A stretch of DNA of 64,000 nucleotides from Piscinibacter sp. XHJ-5 (GTDB taxonomy: Bacteria; Pseudomonadota; Gammaproteobacteria; Burkholderiales; Burkholderiaceae_C). The stretch covers positions 1,364,001 to 1,428,000 of the forward strand of contig NZ_CP123228.1 in the NCBI RefSeq assembly GCF_029855045.1. The letters are read 5' to 3'. A program made the translations under genes and the position numbers. This document shows positions 51,792-61,314 of this stretch, in pieces (position 1 is the first letter of the stretch; every line of letters begins with the position of its first letter). A model generated the notes under the pieces. That model had not been told where the DNA came from. It saw only the letters and a program-made list of their open reading frames with translations, and made no database searches.

Positions 51792-52782
51792 CACCGCCGC
51801 TTCCGCCGCCGCCTCGACCTGGGCCGGACGCTGGGACCGCCTGCACGGCTTCGGCCCCGTCGTCGGCCTGGTGCTGCTGTGCATCGCCGGCACGCTGCTC
51901 AACAGCGAGTTCGCCACGGTCGACAACGCCATGAACGTGCTGACCCGCACGGCCTTCATCGGCATCATCGCCGTGGGGATGTGCTTCGTCATCATCTCCG
52001 GCGGCATCGACCTGTCGGTCGGCTCCATGGCCGCGCTGATCGCGGGCAGCGTCATCCTGGTCATGAACGGCGCCGCACCGCGGGGCTGGCCGCCCATGGC
52101 CATCGTCGCGCTGGGCATGGGCGTCGCGCTGGTGCTCGGCGCCGCCTTCGGCCTGGCGCACGGGCTGCTCATCACGCGCGGGCGCATCGAGCCCTTCATC
52201 GTCACGCTGGGCACCCTGGGCATCTTCCGCGCCTGCCTCACGTACTTCGCCGACGGCGGCGCGATCACGCTCGACAACGCGCTGGCCGACGCGTACAGCC
52301 CGGTCTACTACGCCAGCCTGCTCGGCATGCCCGTCCCGGTATGGATCTTCGCCGCCGTGGCGGCGGCCGGCGGCGTCATCCTCAACCGCACGGCCTACGG
52401 CCGCTACGTGCAGGCGATCGGCTCCAACGAGCAGGTGGCGCGCTATGCCGCGGTCAACGTCGACCGGGTGAAGACCTCGACCTACGTGCTGCTCGGCGTG
52501 TGCGTCGGCACGGCGACGCTGCTGTACGTGCCGCGCCTGGGATCGGCGTCGCCGACCACGGGCCTGCTGTGGGAGCTGGAAGCGATCGCCGCGGTGATCG
52601 TGGGCGGCACCGCCCTGCGCGGCGGCGCCGGCAGCATCGCCGGCACCGTCGTCGGCGCGGTGCTGCTCTCGGTGATCAGCAACATCCTCAACCTCACCAA
52701 CATCATCAGCGTGTACCTCAATGCGGCGGTGCAGGGGCTGGTGATCATCGTGGTGGCCTTCATGCAGCGAAGGCGGCCGTGA
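51772..52782 (+). CDS. Sugar ABC transporter permease (RbsC type)
   Basis: A 336-residue inner-membrane protein with about eight to ten helices and the conserved family blocks [40 protein letters not shown] and [20 protein letters not shown]. The first 25 residues are Ala/Thr-rich and cytoplasmic. It starts inside the ATPase gene, so the two are translated together. Substrate class is that of ribose, xylose, inositol and related transporters. Confidence 0.92.
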   Translation: MPPARTDTAASAAASTWAGRWDRLHGFGPVVGLVLLCIAGTLLNSEFATVDNAMNVLTRTAFIGIIAVGMCFVIISGGIDLSVGSMAALIAGSVILVMNGAAPRGWPPMAIVALGMGVALVLGAAFGLAHGLLITRGRIEPFIVTLGTLGIFRACLTYFADGGAITLDNALADAYSPVYYASLLGMPVPVWIFAAVAAAGGVILNRTAYGRYVQAIGSNEQVARYAAVNVDRVKTSTYVLLGVCVGTATLLYVPRLGSASPTTGLLWELEAIAAVIVGGTALRGGAGSIAGTVVGAVLLSVISNILNLTNIISVYLNAAVQGLVIIVVAFMQRRRP

Positions 52783-52838
52783 TGGACTCGAAACGTGCCC
52801 TTGACCAACCTCTCACCCACCACAACGGAGACATCGTC

Positions 52839-53798
52839 ATGACCCCCCTTCGCTCCCGGCTGCTCTCCCTGGCCCTGGCCTTCACTGCATTCGGCGTTCA
52901 AGCCCAGCAAAGCGACAAGGTGAACCTCGGCGTCGCCATCCCCGCGGCCACGCATGCCTTCACCGCCGGCATCGTCTTCTGGGCCAACCAGGCGAAGAAG
53001 GACCTGGAGAAGGCGCATCCGAACCTCAAGGTCACGGTGAAGACGGCCGGCGGCGCACCCGAGCAGGCCAACCAGCTGCAGGACCTGCTGAGCGCCACCA
53101 AGATCGACACCCTGGTGATCTTTCCGTTCGAATCGGCGGCGCTGACCAAGCCGGTGGCGCAGGCCAAGGCCAAGGGCGTGTACGTCACCGTCGTCGACCG
53201 CGGCCTGACCGACACCAGCGCACAGGACGCCTATGTGTCCGGCGACAACACCGCCTTCGGCCGGATCCCGGCCGAGTACCTGGCGAAGGCGCTCAACGGC
53301 AAGGGCAACATCGTCGCGCTGCGCGGCATCCCGACCACGATCGACAACGAGCGCATGAACGCCTTCACCGAGGTGATGAAGAAGTACCCGGAGATCAAGA
53401 TCCTCGACGCCAAGCACGGCAACTGGAACCGCGACGACGCCTTCAAGGTGATGCAGGATTACCTGACGCGCTTCAAGCAGATCGACGCGGTGTGGGCGGC
53501 CGACGACGACATGGCCGTCGGCGTGCTGAAGGCCATCGAGCAGGCCAAGCGCAAGGACATCAAGATCGTGTTCGGCGGGGCCGGCATGAAGCAGATGGTC
53601 AAGACGCTGATGGACGGCAGCAATCCGCTGATCAAGGCCAACGTGTCCTACTCGCCGAAGTTCATGTACGACGCGATCAAGCTGACCGCCGAGGCGCGGC
53701 TGAAGAACGAGAAGCTGCCGCCCAGCACCATCATCCCGTCGGTGCTCATCACCAAGGAAAACGCAAAGCAGTACTACTTCCCGGATTCGCCTTTTTGA
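52839..53798 (+). CDS. Sugar ABC transporter substrate-binding protein (RbsB type)
   Basis: A 319-residue periplasmic receptor. The signal peptide [16 protein letters not shown] precedes the type I fold with [37 protein letters not shown], the [15 protein letters not shown] hinge segment and [18 protein letters not shown]. An ATG at 52782 overlaps the permease stop, but 52839 is preceded by an ACGGAG ribosome site and opens directly into the signal. The aromatic and Asp/Arg residues expected at a sugar site are present, but do not define the sugar. A palindromic repeat follows the stop. Confidence 0.92.
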   Translation: MTPLRSRLLSLALAFTAFGVQAQQSDKVNLGVAIPAATHAFTAGIVFWANQAKKDLEKAHPNLKVTVKTAGGAPEQANQLQDLLSATKIDTLVIFPFESAALTKPVAQAKAKGVYVTVVDRGLTDTSAQDAYVSGDNTAFGRIPAEYLAKALNGKGNIVALRGIPTTIDNERMNAFTEVMKKYPEIKILDAKHGNWNRDDAFKVMQDYLTRFKQIDAVWAADDDMAVGVLKAIEQAKRKDIKIVFGGAGMKQMVKTLMDGSNPLIKANVSYSPKFMYDAIKLTAEARLKNEKLPPSTIIPSVLITKENAKQYYFPDSPF

Positions 53799-53800
53799 AT

Positions 53801-53871
53801 CCCCCCGGAGCGCCTGACGGCGCTCCCCCCCAGGGGGCGACGCTGGCGGACCGGCGGAGCCGGATCCGCGG
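53801..53871. repeat. Dispersed GC-rich triple-hairpin repeat, copy 2
   Basis: Closely matches 14291-14355: CCCCCCGGAGCGCCTG, then GGCGCTCC, CAGGGGGCG and CCGGCGGAGCCGGATCCGCG, with a 12-base insertion before the last hairpin. It lies between the sugar receptor and isomerase genes, where it may lower read-through. Confidence 0.8.
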
Positions 53872-53926
53872 CGTCTGCTGGAGGGGCGCCCTGACTGCGT
53901 CGGGCTTTCCACATTTGGAGGCGTTG

Positions 53927-54946
53927 ATGCCGCGACCGATTACGCTCTTTACCGGCCAATGGGCCGACATGCCGTTGGCCGAGCTGGCCCCGTTGGCCAG
54001 GCGCATGGGCTACGACGGGCTGGAGCTGGCCTGCTGGGGCGATCACTTCGACGTGCGTGAAGCGCTCGACTCGCCGCGCTACGTCGCCGACAAGCGCAGG
54101 CTGCTGGCGGATGCCGGGCTGCAGTGCTTCGCGATCGGCAACCACCTGGTCGGACAGGCGGTCTGCGACCTGATCGACGAGCGTCACCAGGCGATCGTGC
54201 CGGCCCGTGTGTGGGGCGACGGCGATCCGGAGGGGGTGCGCCGGCGCGCCGCGCAGGAGATGAAGGACACGGCGCGCGCCGCCGCGCGCTTGGGCGTGAA
54301 GACGGTGACCGGCCTCACCGGCTCGTCGATCTGGCATGCGGTGTATGCGTTTCCGCCGACGTCGCAGGCGTACATCGACCGCGGCTACGCCGACTTCGCG
54401 GCGCGCTGGCGGCCCATCCTCGACGAGTTCGACGCGCAGGACGTGAACTTCGCGCTCGAGGTGCACCCCACCGAGATCGCCTTCGACATCGCCTCGGCGC
54501 AGCGCGCGCTCGATGCCCTGAAGCAGCACCGGCGCTTCGGCTTCAACTTCGACCCCAGCCACCTCGCCTACCAGGGCGTGGACTACATCCGCTTCATCCG
54601 CGGCTTCGGCGAGCGGATCTTCAACGCGCACATGAAGGACGTGTGGTGGGACAAGGGCGACGGCACGGTCGGCGTGTTCGGTGGCCACACCTCGTTCGGC
54701 GATGCGCGCCGGCGCTGGGACTTTCGCAGCGTGGGCCGCGGCATGATCGACTTCGAGTCGCTCATCGTGGCGCTCAACGACGTGGGCTATGCCGGGCCGC
54801 TCAGCGTCGAGTGGGAGGACAGCCGCATGGATCGCGTCCACGGCGCCACCGAGAGCGCGGCCTTCTGCCGGCGCCTCGACTTCCCGGCCGCGGCGGGCGC
54901 CTTCGACGCGGCGTTCGAGCGCCCGCAGGCCGGGATGGCGGGGTGA
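53927..54946 (+). CDS. Sugar phosphate isomerase/epimerase (xylose isomerase-like TIM barrel)
   Basis: A 339-residue AP_endonuc_2 barrel enzyme. Seen are [20 protein letters not shown], the metal-ligand strand [15 protein letters not shown] with its Glu, [18 protein letters not shown] with Asp/His, and [11 protein letters not shown], then [10 protein letters not shown] with the last Glu/Asp. Such enzymes act on inositols, keto-sugars or oxidised sugars together with Gfo/Idh dehydrogenases, and that partner gene overlaps the stop by four bases. A GGAGG ribosome sequence lies upstream of the ATG. Confidence 0.9.
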   Translation: MPRPITLFTGQWADMPLAELAPLARRMGYDGLELACWGDHFDVREALDSPRYVADKRRLLADAGLQCFAIGNHLVGQAVCDLIDERHQAIVPARVWGDGDPEGVRRRAAQEMKDTARAAARLGVKTVTGLTGSSIWHAVYAFPPTSQAYIDRGYADFAARWRPILDEFDAQDVNFALEVHPTEIAFDIASAQRALDALKQHRRFGFNFDPSHLAYQGVDYIRFIRGFGERIFNAHMKDVWWDKGDGTVGVFGGHTSFGDARRRWDFRSVGRGMIDFESLIVALNDVGYAGPLSVEWEDSRMDRVHGATESAAFCRRLDFPAAAGAFDAAFERPQAGMAG

Positions 54947-56097
54947 GCGGCGTGTCCAGACTGCGCGCCGCGATGGTGGGCGGGGGCCGCGACGCCTTCA
55001 TCGGCCGCGTCCACCGCCATGCGATGGCGCTCGACGCGCGCTTCGATCTGGTGGCGGGCGCGCTGTCGTCGCAGCCGGAGAAGGCGCTGGCTTCGGGCCG
55101 CGATCTCGGCTTGCGCGACGAGCGCAACCACGGCAGCTGGCAGGCGCTGCTGGATCACGAGCTCTCGCTGCCGGCCGAGGAGCGCGTGCAGGTGGTGGCC
55201 ATCGTCACGCCCAACCACCTGCACCACGAGATCGCGCTGGCCTTCGTGGAAGCCGGATTCCACGTGGTGTGCGACAAGCCGCTGGTGCACACCAGCGAGC
55301 AGGCCGACGCGCTGGTGCGCGCCGTCGCCCGGCGCGGCACGGTGTTCGGCGTCACCTACAACTACGGCGGCTACCCCATGGTGCGACAGGCGCGCGAGAT
55401 GGTGCGCCAGGGCGCCATCGGCGAGATCCGCAAGGTGGTCGTCGAGTACCACCAGGGGTGGCTCGCGACGCCGCTGGAAGGCGGCAACAAGCAGGCCGAC
55501 TGGCGGACCGATCCGGCGCGCAGCGGCATCGCCGGCGCCATCGGCGACATCGGTTCGCACGCGGAGAACCTGGCCGCGACGGTGACCGGGCTGGAGATCG
55601 AGAGCCTGTGCGCCGAGCTGCGTACCGTCGTCCCCGGCCGACGGCTCGATGACGACGCCAGCGTCCTGCTGCGCTTTCGAGGCGGCGCCGCGGGTGTGCT
55701 CCTCGCGTCGCAGATTGCGGCCGGCTGCGAGAACGACCTGCGGCTGCGCGTGTTCGGCAGCGAGGGATCGCTCGACTGGCGCCAGGAGGATCCGAACGTG
55801 CTGATCCACGCGCCGCTGGCCGCCCCCCGGCAGGTCCTCACGCGCGGGTCGCCATGGCTCAGCGAGGCGGCGCAGCGCGCATGCCGCATTCCGGCGGGCC
55901 ATCCCGAGGCGTTCCTGGAGGCGTTCGCCAACATCTATCGCGGTGTGGCGGCGGACATCGACGCCCGCTTGGCGGGAGTCGCCGCCGATCCCCTCGATGC
56001 GGACTACCCGCATGTCGAAGACGGCGCGCGCGGGGTCAGGTTCATCGAGACGGTGGTGGCGTCGGCGAATTCCGAAGCCAGGTGGACGCCGATCTGA
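54943..56097 (+). CDS. Gfo/Idh/MocA family NAD(P)-dependent sugar dehydrogenase
   Basis: A 384-residue oxidoreductase. The Rossmann part starts [20 protein letters not shown] with the glycine-rich loop and continues to [16 protein letters not shown] and the catalytic CDKPLVHT (EKP-type) motif. The C-terminal Gfo_Idh_MocA_C domain includes [13 protein letters not shown], which carries the conserved Asp and His. A GTG at 54943 overlapping the isomerase stop (GTGA) is chosen; another GTG at 54952 is possible. With the isomerase it likely converts the imported sugar or polyol to a keto intermediate. No kinase or aldolase gene follows. Confidence 0.92.
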   Translation: MSGVSRLRAAMVGGGRDAFIGRVHRHAMALDARFDLVAGALSSQPEKALASGRDLGLRDERNHGSWQALLDHELSLPAEERVQVVAIVTPNHLHHEIALAFVEAGFHVVCDKPLVHTSEQADALVRAVARRGTVFGVTYNYGGYPMVRQAREMVRQGAIGEIRKVVVEYHQGWLATPLEGGNKQADWRTDPARSGIAGAIGDIGSHAENLAATVTGLEIESLCAELRTVVPGRRLDDDASVLLRFRGGAAGVLLASQIAAGCENDLRLRVFGSEGSLDWRQEDPNVLIHAPLAAPRQVLTRGSPWLSEAAQRACRIPAGHPEAFLEAFANIYRGVAADIDARLAGVAADPLDADYPHVEDGARGVRFIETVVASANSEARWTPI

Positions 56098-56165
56098 CGG
56101 TCGGCGAGTGCGCTGTCGGCGCAACCACGATGGCGCCGCGCCGGCGCGATGCCTAAACTCGCCCC

Positions 56166-57851
56166 ATGCTGCTCGAACCCTCCCCGGCCGCCAAAGTCGA
56201 GTCCGAGCGCAGCGCCGCCACTTCGGTGCGCCACCTGCGCCAGATCCTGTTGTGGCCGCTGCGGCTGCTGCCGCAGTCGCAGCAAGGCGATGAGCGCAAG
56301 CCACCGTGGAAACTGCTCAGCGACCTCGGCGAGCAGTCGCCGTGGCGCGAGGTGGTCGACGAATACACCGGCGACCGCGACCGGTTCCACGAGCGTCACT
56401 ACAACGAGTTCGTCGCCTTCCTGCCGGTGGTGCAGCGCTTTCTCTATGGCGACGGACGCTCGGCGCGGCAGGGGGACGGCGAGGGCAGCGGTCCGCCGAT
56501 GCGGGTCTTCCGCCGCCGCGACATCGCGGCCTTGCGCGCGCGTGCGCGGCCCGGCGATCCCCTGGTCACGCTCCACGTGGTCCACGTCGACCTCTACTTC
56601 TTCTACGACGTCGACGTCGCCATCCTGAACGTCGAGGTCAGCGCCGACGACCTTCCGCTGCCGCTGGCGCAGGAGCTGCTGTATCGCTTCGGCCGCGCCT
56701 ATCCGGCAGGCTGGGACGACCAGGGGCGGGCGCTGAACTGCCTGGACAGCCTGGAGTGGCTGGATGGCGAAGGCCGCGTGCTCGCGCGCTCCGACGCGCA
56801 GCAGCGGGAGGCGTTTCTCTCCCACGTGTGCGAGCACCGCGCGCCGCGGCTGTCGACGCACTGGGCGTTCGTGCTCGCGCCGCTGGTGAGCCACCATTCC
56901 GACGACCGCGGCGTGCTGCGTTTCCGCCAGATCGAGTACCACCGCATGCCGATGATGGCCTACCTGGCGCTGGCCGACCCCTGCGCGCTGACGCGCAACG
57001 ATTTCGTCCGCCTCGGCCTCGTCACCGGCGCGGCCAGTGACGCCGTGCCCTACAACGAGCAGCACCTGGCCGACTTCGAGCGGCGCTATTGCTACGACCG
57101 CTTCTGGTGCGACAGCGGGGCCGCACCGAACACGCGCTACCTGTGCAACGGCCATGCGCTGGTGGTCGTCGGCCGCGCGCAATCGGAGTTCTTCGGCTGC
57201 CGCGACCGCGGCGTGCTCGCGCAATTCCGGCATCAGCACTTCCTCCTTTTCCTCATCGCGCACTTCCAGAAGGCGGCGCTGCTGATGTTCTCCGACCGGC
57301 TGGTCGAGGCGCTGAAGCAGCTCGACGTGAACCGGCCCGCCAGCGTCAAGCGCTTCAAGCGCGCGATCCGCGAGAGCTTCGAGCAGTTCCTGCGCTTCAC
57401 GCACCGCTACTGGTTCCACGAGGTGTCCGATCAGGCGCAGGTGAGGGCGCTGTTCCAGATGTGCGCCACGCATCTCGGCCTCGACGGCCTGTACGTCGAG
57501 GTCAAGGAGCGCATCGCCGACATGAACAGCTACCTCGACGCCGACAGCCTGCGGCGCCAGGCCAACACCGTCGTGCGCCTGACGGTGGTGACCATCTTCG
57601 GCCTGATCGGCACGGTGACCACCGGCTTTCTCGGCATGAACCTGCTGTCCGAGGCCGACGCGCCGATGACGCGCAAGCTGCTGTTCTTCTGCCTGGTGTT
57701 CGTCGTGACGACCGTGCTCACCGTCTACACGATGTCCAAGTCCAAGCGCCTGTCCGACTTCCTCGATGCGCTGTCGGACGAGCGCTTGTCGGCGTGGTCG
57801 AAGGTGAAGGCGCTGGTGGCGGTGTGGTGGCTGCCGCGCGAAGAACGATGA
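56166..57851 (+). CDS. Large CorA-like divalent cation channel
   Basis: A 561-residue protein, much longer than the 316-370 residues of typical CorA. The last 90 residues carry the CorA hallmark: a long helix leading into RLTVVTIFGLIGTVTTGFLG, the GMN motif (490-492) and a second membrane helix (FFCLVFVVTTVLTVYTM). The extended cytoplasmic region includes HVDLYFFYDVDVAILNVEVS and many aromatics. The loop after GMN lacks the acidic MPEL sequence of Mg2+-selective CorA. It overlaps the next gene by four bases. Transport of a divalent ion is inferred from the pore motif; regulation or selectivity may differ. Confidence 0.8.
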   Translation: MLLEPSPAAKVESERSAATSVRHLRQILLWPLRLLPQSQQGDERKPPWKLLSDLGEQSPWREVVDEYTGDRDRFHERHYNEFVAFLPVVQRFLYGDGRSARQGDGEGSGPPMRVFRRRDIAALRARARPGDPLVTLHVVHVDLYFFYDVDVAILNVEVSADDLPLPLAQELLYRFGRAYPAGWDDQGRALNCLDSLEWLDGEGRVLARSDAQQREAFLSHVCEHRAPRLSTHWAFVLAPLVSHHSDDRGVLRFRQIEYHRMPMMAYLALADPCALTRNDFVRLGLVTGAASDAVPYNEQHLADFERRYCYDRFWCDSGAAPNTRYLCNGHALVVVGRAQSEFFGCRDRGVLAQFRHQHFLLFLIAHFQKAALLMFSDRLVEALKQLDVNRPASVKRFKRAIRESFEQFLRFTHRYWFHEVSDQAQVRALFQMCATHLGLDGLYVEVKERIADMNSYLDADSLRRQANTVVRLTVVTIFGLIGTVTTGFLGMNLLSEADAPMTRKLLFFCLVFVVTTVLTVYTMSKSKRLSDFLDALSDERLSAWSKVKALVAVWWLPREER

Positions 57852-58531
57852 CGCCCTTCTTCATTGCCGCCTGCGTCGCCCTGTCCATCGTCTGCGCCCT
57901 GCTGTGGCAGCGCCAGGTCACGCTGCGCCGCGACGCCTTCATCCGCAACTATTCGCTGCCGCACGGCCTGTTCGAGAAGCTGCGCCGGCGCCATCCGCAG
58001 CTCACGCTGAAGGAATGCCAGCTCGTCTCGCACGGCCTGCGCCAGTTCTTTCTCGCGCATCTGAAGAGCGGGCGGCAGTACGTCTCCATGCCTTCGCAGG
58101 TGGCCGACGACCTCTGGCACGAGTTCATCCTGTACACCAAGAACTACCAGGCGTTTTGCGAACGTGCCTTCGGGCGGTTCTTCCACCACACGCCGGCGGC
58201 GGTGTTGAGCGGCGGCCAGCGTCGCAGCAACGAGGGGTTGCGTCGCTGCTGGTGGCATGTGTGCCGCGAAGAGAACATCGATCCGCGCGCACCGACCCGG
58301 CTGCCGCTGCTGTTCGCGCTGGACGCCAAGCTCAACATCGCCAACGGGTTTCGCTACGCCGCCGATTGCGAAGCGCTGAGGCGGCAGGGACTGGCCGATG
58401 GCGCGGTGCACTGCGGCGGTGATTTCTCGAGCAGCAGCGTGGACGGGGGAACCGACGGATTGGGCGACGGCGGCGATGCGGGCGGCGGGGACGGCAGTGG
58501 TTGCGGCGGCGGGTGCGGCGGCGGAGACTAG
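57848..58531 (+). CDS. Membrane-anchored protein with glycine/cysteine-rich tail
   Basis: A 227-residue protein with N-terminal membrane helix (FFIAACVALSIVCALLW). A conserved-looking domain follows (about 60-160) with MPSQVADDLWHEFILYTKNY and AFCERAFGRFFHHTP, resembling glycine-rich-domain (GRDP-like) proteins, and CWWHVCREE. The last 40 residues are almost only Gly, Asp, Ser and Cys, ending GSGCGGGCGGGD. Such tails occur in the TIGR04222-type bacterial membrane proteins of unknown role and could bind metal. It is translationally coupled to the CorA-like gene (ATGA), so a shared metal-related function is plausible but unproven. Confidence 0.65.
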   Translation: MTPFFIAACVALSIVCALLWQRQVTLRRDAFIRNYSLPHGLFEKLRRRHPQLTLKECQLVSHGLRQFFLAHLKSGRQYVSMPSQVADDLWHEFILYTKNYQAFCERAFGRFFHHTPAAVLSGGQRRSNEGLRRCWWHVCREENIDPRAPTRLPLLFALDAKLNIANGFRYAADCEALRRQGLADGAVHCGGDFSSSSVDGGTDGLGDGGDAGGGDGSGCGGGCGGGD

Positions 58532-58643
58532 TGGCCTGTACCGGTCGATTCGGGAGTGAAGGTCGCGCAGGCGAGTGCCCCAGGCGCCTTGCCAGCGATG
58601 CACGACACCCGCCACGGGAACATCGATTGCTGCCCTTTCGAAC

Positions 58644-58982
58644 ATGAGCACCTCCTACACCTCCGACGAACCCAGCCGCGCCGACGTCGACGCGCTGCCC
58701 GGTTCGACCGTCATCGAATTCGGCGCCAACTGGTGTGGCATCTGCATGGCGGCGCAGCCGGCCATCGGGCAGGCGTTCGCGCAGCACCCTGGCGTGCGCC
58801 ATCTCAAGATCGAGGATGGTCCCGGACGCCCGCTGGGACGCTCCTTCGGCATCAAGCTCTGGCCGACGCTGGTCTTCATGCGCGACGGCCAGGAGCTCGA
58901 GCGCCTCGTGCGGCCCACCGACAGCGCAAGGATCGCCCAGGCGCTGGCGCGGCAGGCCGCGACCGACCAGCCCGTTCGCTGA
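58644..58982 (+). CDS. Thioredoxin family protein
   Basis: A 112-residue single-domain thioredoxin. The active site is ANWCGICMAAQPA with Cys31 and Cys34; the usual WCGPC proline is replaced by Ile, which normally raises the redox potential and suggests a specialised rather than general reductant. The cis-Pro loop is LWPTLVFM. No signal peptide is present, so it acts in the cytoplasm. It follows the Gly/Cys-rich protein gene by 112 bases. Confidence 0.88.
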   Translation: MSTSYTSDEPSRADVDALPGSTVIEFGANWCGICMAAQPAIGQAFAQHPGVRHLKIEDGPGRPLGRSFGIKLWPTLVFMRDGQELERLVRPTDSARIAQALARQAATDQPVR

Positions 58983-59024
58983 TCCCGCGCAGCGGCGCAT
59001 CGGGCCTTCGCCCAGAATGCGCCC

Positions 59025-60239
59025 ATGCCGAAAAAAACGAACAGCCGGCCCGACGGCCTTCCATTTCCCCGTGTCGCGCTCGTCCTGCAAGGCGGCGGCG
59101 CACTCGGTTCCTATCAGGGCGGCGTGTGCCAGGGCCTGGAGGACGCCGGCATCCGCTGCGACTGGGTCGCCGGCGTGTCGATCGGCGCGCTCAACGCCGC
59201 CCTCATCGCCGGCAATCCTCCTGGACAGCGCGTGGCCCGGCTGCGCGAATTCTGGGAGACCGTGTGCATGCCGGCCTACCTGCAGCCGACCGCGGTCGCC
59301 GCCGACGCCATGGTCGACGCCATGGGCGGGCGCGCGCGCAAGGCGCTGAACGCCTTCAACGCCTGGCGCGCGGTGCTCGAGGGCCAGCGAGGCTTCTTCG
59401 TGCCGCGCGGCCCCGCGGCCTGGTGGGCCGATGCGCACGATCCGTCGCGGGCGAGCTTCTACGACACGACCCCGCTGCGCGGCACGCTGGAGCGGCTGGT
59501 CGACTTCGACCGGCTCAACGCCGGCGAGATGCGGGTCTCGGTGATGGCGGTCGACGTGCACACCGGCAACCTGGAGGTCTTCGACAACCAGCGTGGCGCC
59601 ACCAGGGGCAGGATGCGGCCCGAGCACTTCATGGCCTCGGCGGCGCTGCCGCCTGGCTTTCCCCCCGTGGAGATTGCAGGCCGGTACTACTGGGACGGCG
59701 GGCTGGTGTCGAACACGCCGCTGTCGCTCGTGCTGTCGGACCAGCCGCGGCTCACCACGCTGGCCTTCCAGGTCGACTTGTGGAGCGCACGCGGCCCGCT
59801 GCCGACCAACGTCTACGACGCGCAGGAGCGCGCCAAGGACATCCAGTACTCCAGCCGCACGCGCCTGATCACCGACGCGATGGCCGCCGAGCAGCAGCAT
59901 CGCCGCATCGTGCGCGAGCTGCTGCAGCGCGTGCCGGCTGCCCGGCGCCGTGACGATCCGCTGTGCCGCGCAGTGGAAGACGAGGCGGCCGAGCGGCAGT
60001 TCAGCGTCATCCACCTCATCTACCAGGACAAGGAATGGGACGGGATGTCCAAGGACTACGAGTTCGGATCGCTGACCATGCGCGACCACTGGGCGAGCGG
60101 CCTCGAGGACGTGAAAAGCTCGCTGGCTCATCCTTCCTGGCTGGCGCTGCCGCCGCCCGACGTGCCGTTCGTCACCCACGACGTGCACCGCCAGGTGTCC
60201 GTCGGCCCGGTGGCCGCGAAGGTGGGGACCAGTTCATGA
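59025..60239 (+). CDS. Patatin-like phospholipase
   Basis: A 404-residue serine hydrolase of the bacterial patatin group with C-terminal DUF3734. The oxyanion loop GGGALGSYQGG (23-33), nucleophile elbow GVSIG with Ser52, and the catalytic Asp224 in DGGLVSNTPLSLV are all present. Related proteins hydrolyse acyl chains of phospholipids or polyhydroxyalkanoate-associated lipids. No signal peptide is present and the N-terminus is basic. It begins 42 bases after the thioredoxin gene. Confidence 0.92.
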   Translation: MPKKTNSRPDGLPFPRVALVLQGGGALGSYQGGVCQGLEDAGIRCDWVAGVSIGALNAALIAGNPPGQRVARLREFWETVCMPAYLQPTAVAADAMVDAMGGRARKALNAFNAWRAVLEGQRGFFVPRGPAAWWADAHDPSRASFYDTTPLRGTLERLVDFDRLNAGEMRVSVMAVDVHTGNLEVFDNQRGATRGRMRPEHFMASAALPPGFPPVEIAGRYYWDGGLVSNTPLSLVLSDQPRLTTLAFQVDLWSARGPLPTNVYDAQERAKDIQYSSRTRLITDAMAAEQQHRRIVRELLQRVPAARRRDDPLCRAVEDEAAERQFSVIHLIYQDKEWDGMSKDYEFGSLTMRDHWASGLEDVKSSLAHPSWLALPPPDVPFVTHDVHRQVSVGPVAAKVGTSS

Positions 60240-60275
60240 ACCTGGCGCGCCGCCTCGTGCGCCCGGGCTGAGCGC

Positions 60276-61289
60276 ATGGCGAGCCTGTTCGATCACCACC
60301 TCGTCAACGATGCCTTCGGCGATCCGGCGCTGCTGGTGTCGTTTCGCGACGAGCGGCGCGCGCTGCTGTTCGACCTCGGCGATGTCTCGGCCCTGCGGCC
60401 GGGCGTACTGCTGCGCCTGACGCATGTTTTCGTGACCCACACCCACATGGACCACTTCTGCGGCTTCGACCACCTGCTGCGCATCGTGCTCGGGCGCAAG
60501 GCCGCTCTGGTGATGGTGGGCGGTCCGGGCTTCGCCGCGCAGGTCGAGCACAAGCTGCGGGCCTACACCTGGAACGTGGTGCACCGCTACGAGGTCGAGC
60601 TGGTGATCACGGTGTGCGAGACGGATGCCGACGGCATCGCGCGATGGTCCCGCTTCTCGAGCCGCCGCGGCTTCGGCCGCGAAGACGGCGATGCCGTGCA
60701 GCGCGGCGGCGACGTGCTGCACGAGGAGGCGACGTTCCGCGTGCGCGGCCGCTTCGTCGACCACGGCATGCCGTGCCTGGCTTTAGCGCTCGAGGAGAAG
60801 GCGCGCCTGCGCGTGGCGACCGAGCGCCTGGCCGAGCTCGGCGTGACCACCGGGGCCTGGCTGCGCGAGCTCAGGCATGCGGTGCTCAACGGTGCGCCGG
60901 ACGACACGCCGATCGCGGTGCGGTGGCGCGACCGCGGCGGCGAGCACGCGATGACGCGCCCGCTCGCTGAGCTTCGCGCCTGCGTGCTCGACGAAGTGGC
61001 CGGCGTGCGCGTCGGCTACGTGACGGATCTGCGCTACACCGAGCCGAATGTCGAGGCGCTGGCGGCACTGCTGCCGGATGTCGACGTGCTGTACATCGAG
61101 AGCGTGTTCCTGCATGCCGACGCGGCGCACGGAGAGCGCAAGAACCACCTGACCGCACGGCAGGCCGGCGAGATCGCCCGCCGCCTCGGCGCCAAGGCCG
61201 TCGTGCCCTTCCACCACTCGCCGCGCTACCAGGGCCGCGCCGCCGATCTCGCGGCCGAGGCGCGGGCCGCCTGGATGGGCAGGGCATGA
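60276..61289 (+). CDS. Metallo-beta-lactamase-fold hydrolase (RNase Z-like)
   Basis: A 337-residue protein with the di-zinc motif HTHMDH (55-60) in VFVTHTHMDHFCGFDHLLRI. A later His lies in KNHLTARQAGEIARRLGAK and the terminal VPFHHSPRYQGR holds the last ligands. The order and the ending HHSPRY resemble RNase Z and its relatives rather than lactamases, but the tRNA-binding exosite is not evident. An insertion at about 110-150 is family-specific. It starts 36 bases after the patatin gene and may be co-transcribed. Confidence 0.85.
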   Translation: MASLFDHHLVNDAFGDPALLVSFRDERRALLFDLGDVSALRPGVLLRLTHVFVTHTHMDHFCGFDHLLRIVLGRKAALVMVGGPGFAAQVEHKLRAYTWNVVHRYEVELVITVCETDADGIARWSRFSSRRGFGREDGDAVQRGGDVLHEEATFRVRGRFVDHGMPCLALALEEKARLRVATERLAELGVTTGAWLRELRHAVLNGAPDDTPIAVRWRDRGGEHAMTRPLAELRACVLDEVAGVRVGYVTDLRYTEPNVEALAALLPDVDVLYIESVFLHADAAHGERKNHLTARQAGEIARRLGAKAVVPFHHSPRYQGRAADLAAEARAAWMGRA

Positions 61290-61314
61290 GCGCCCAGCGG
61301 CGCAAGGCACTCTC

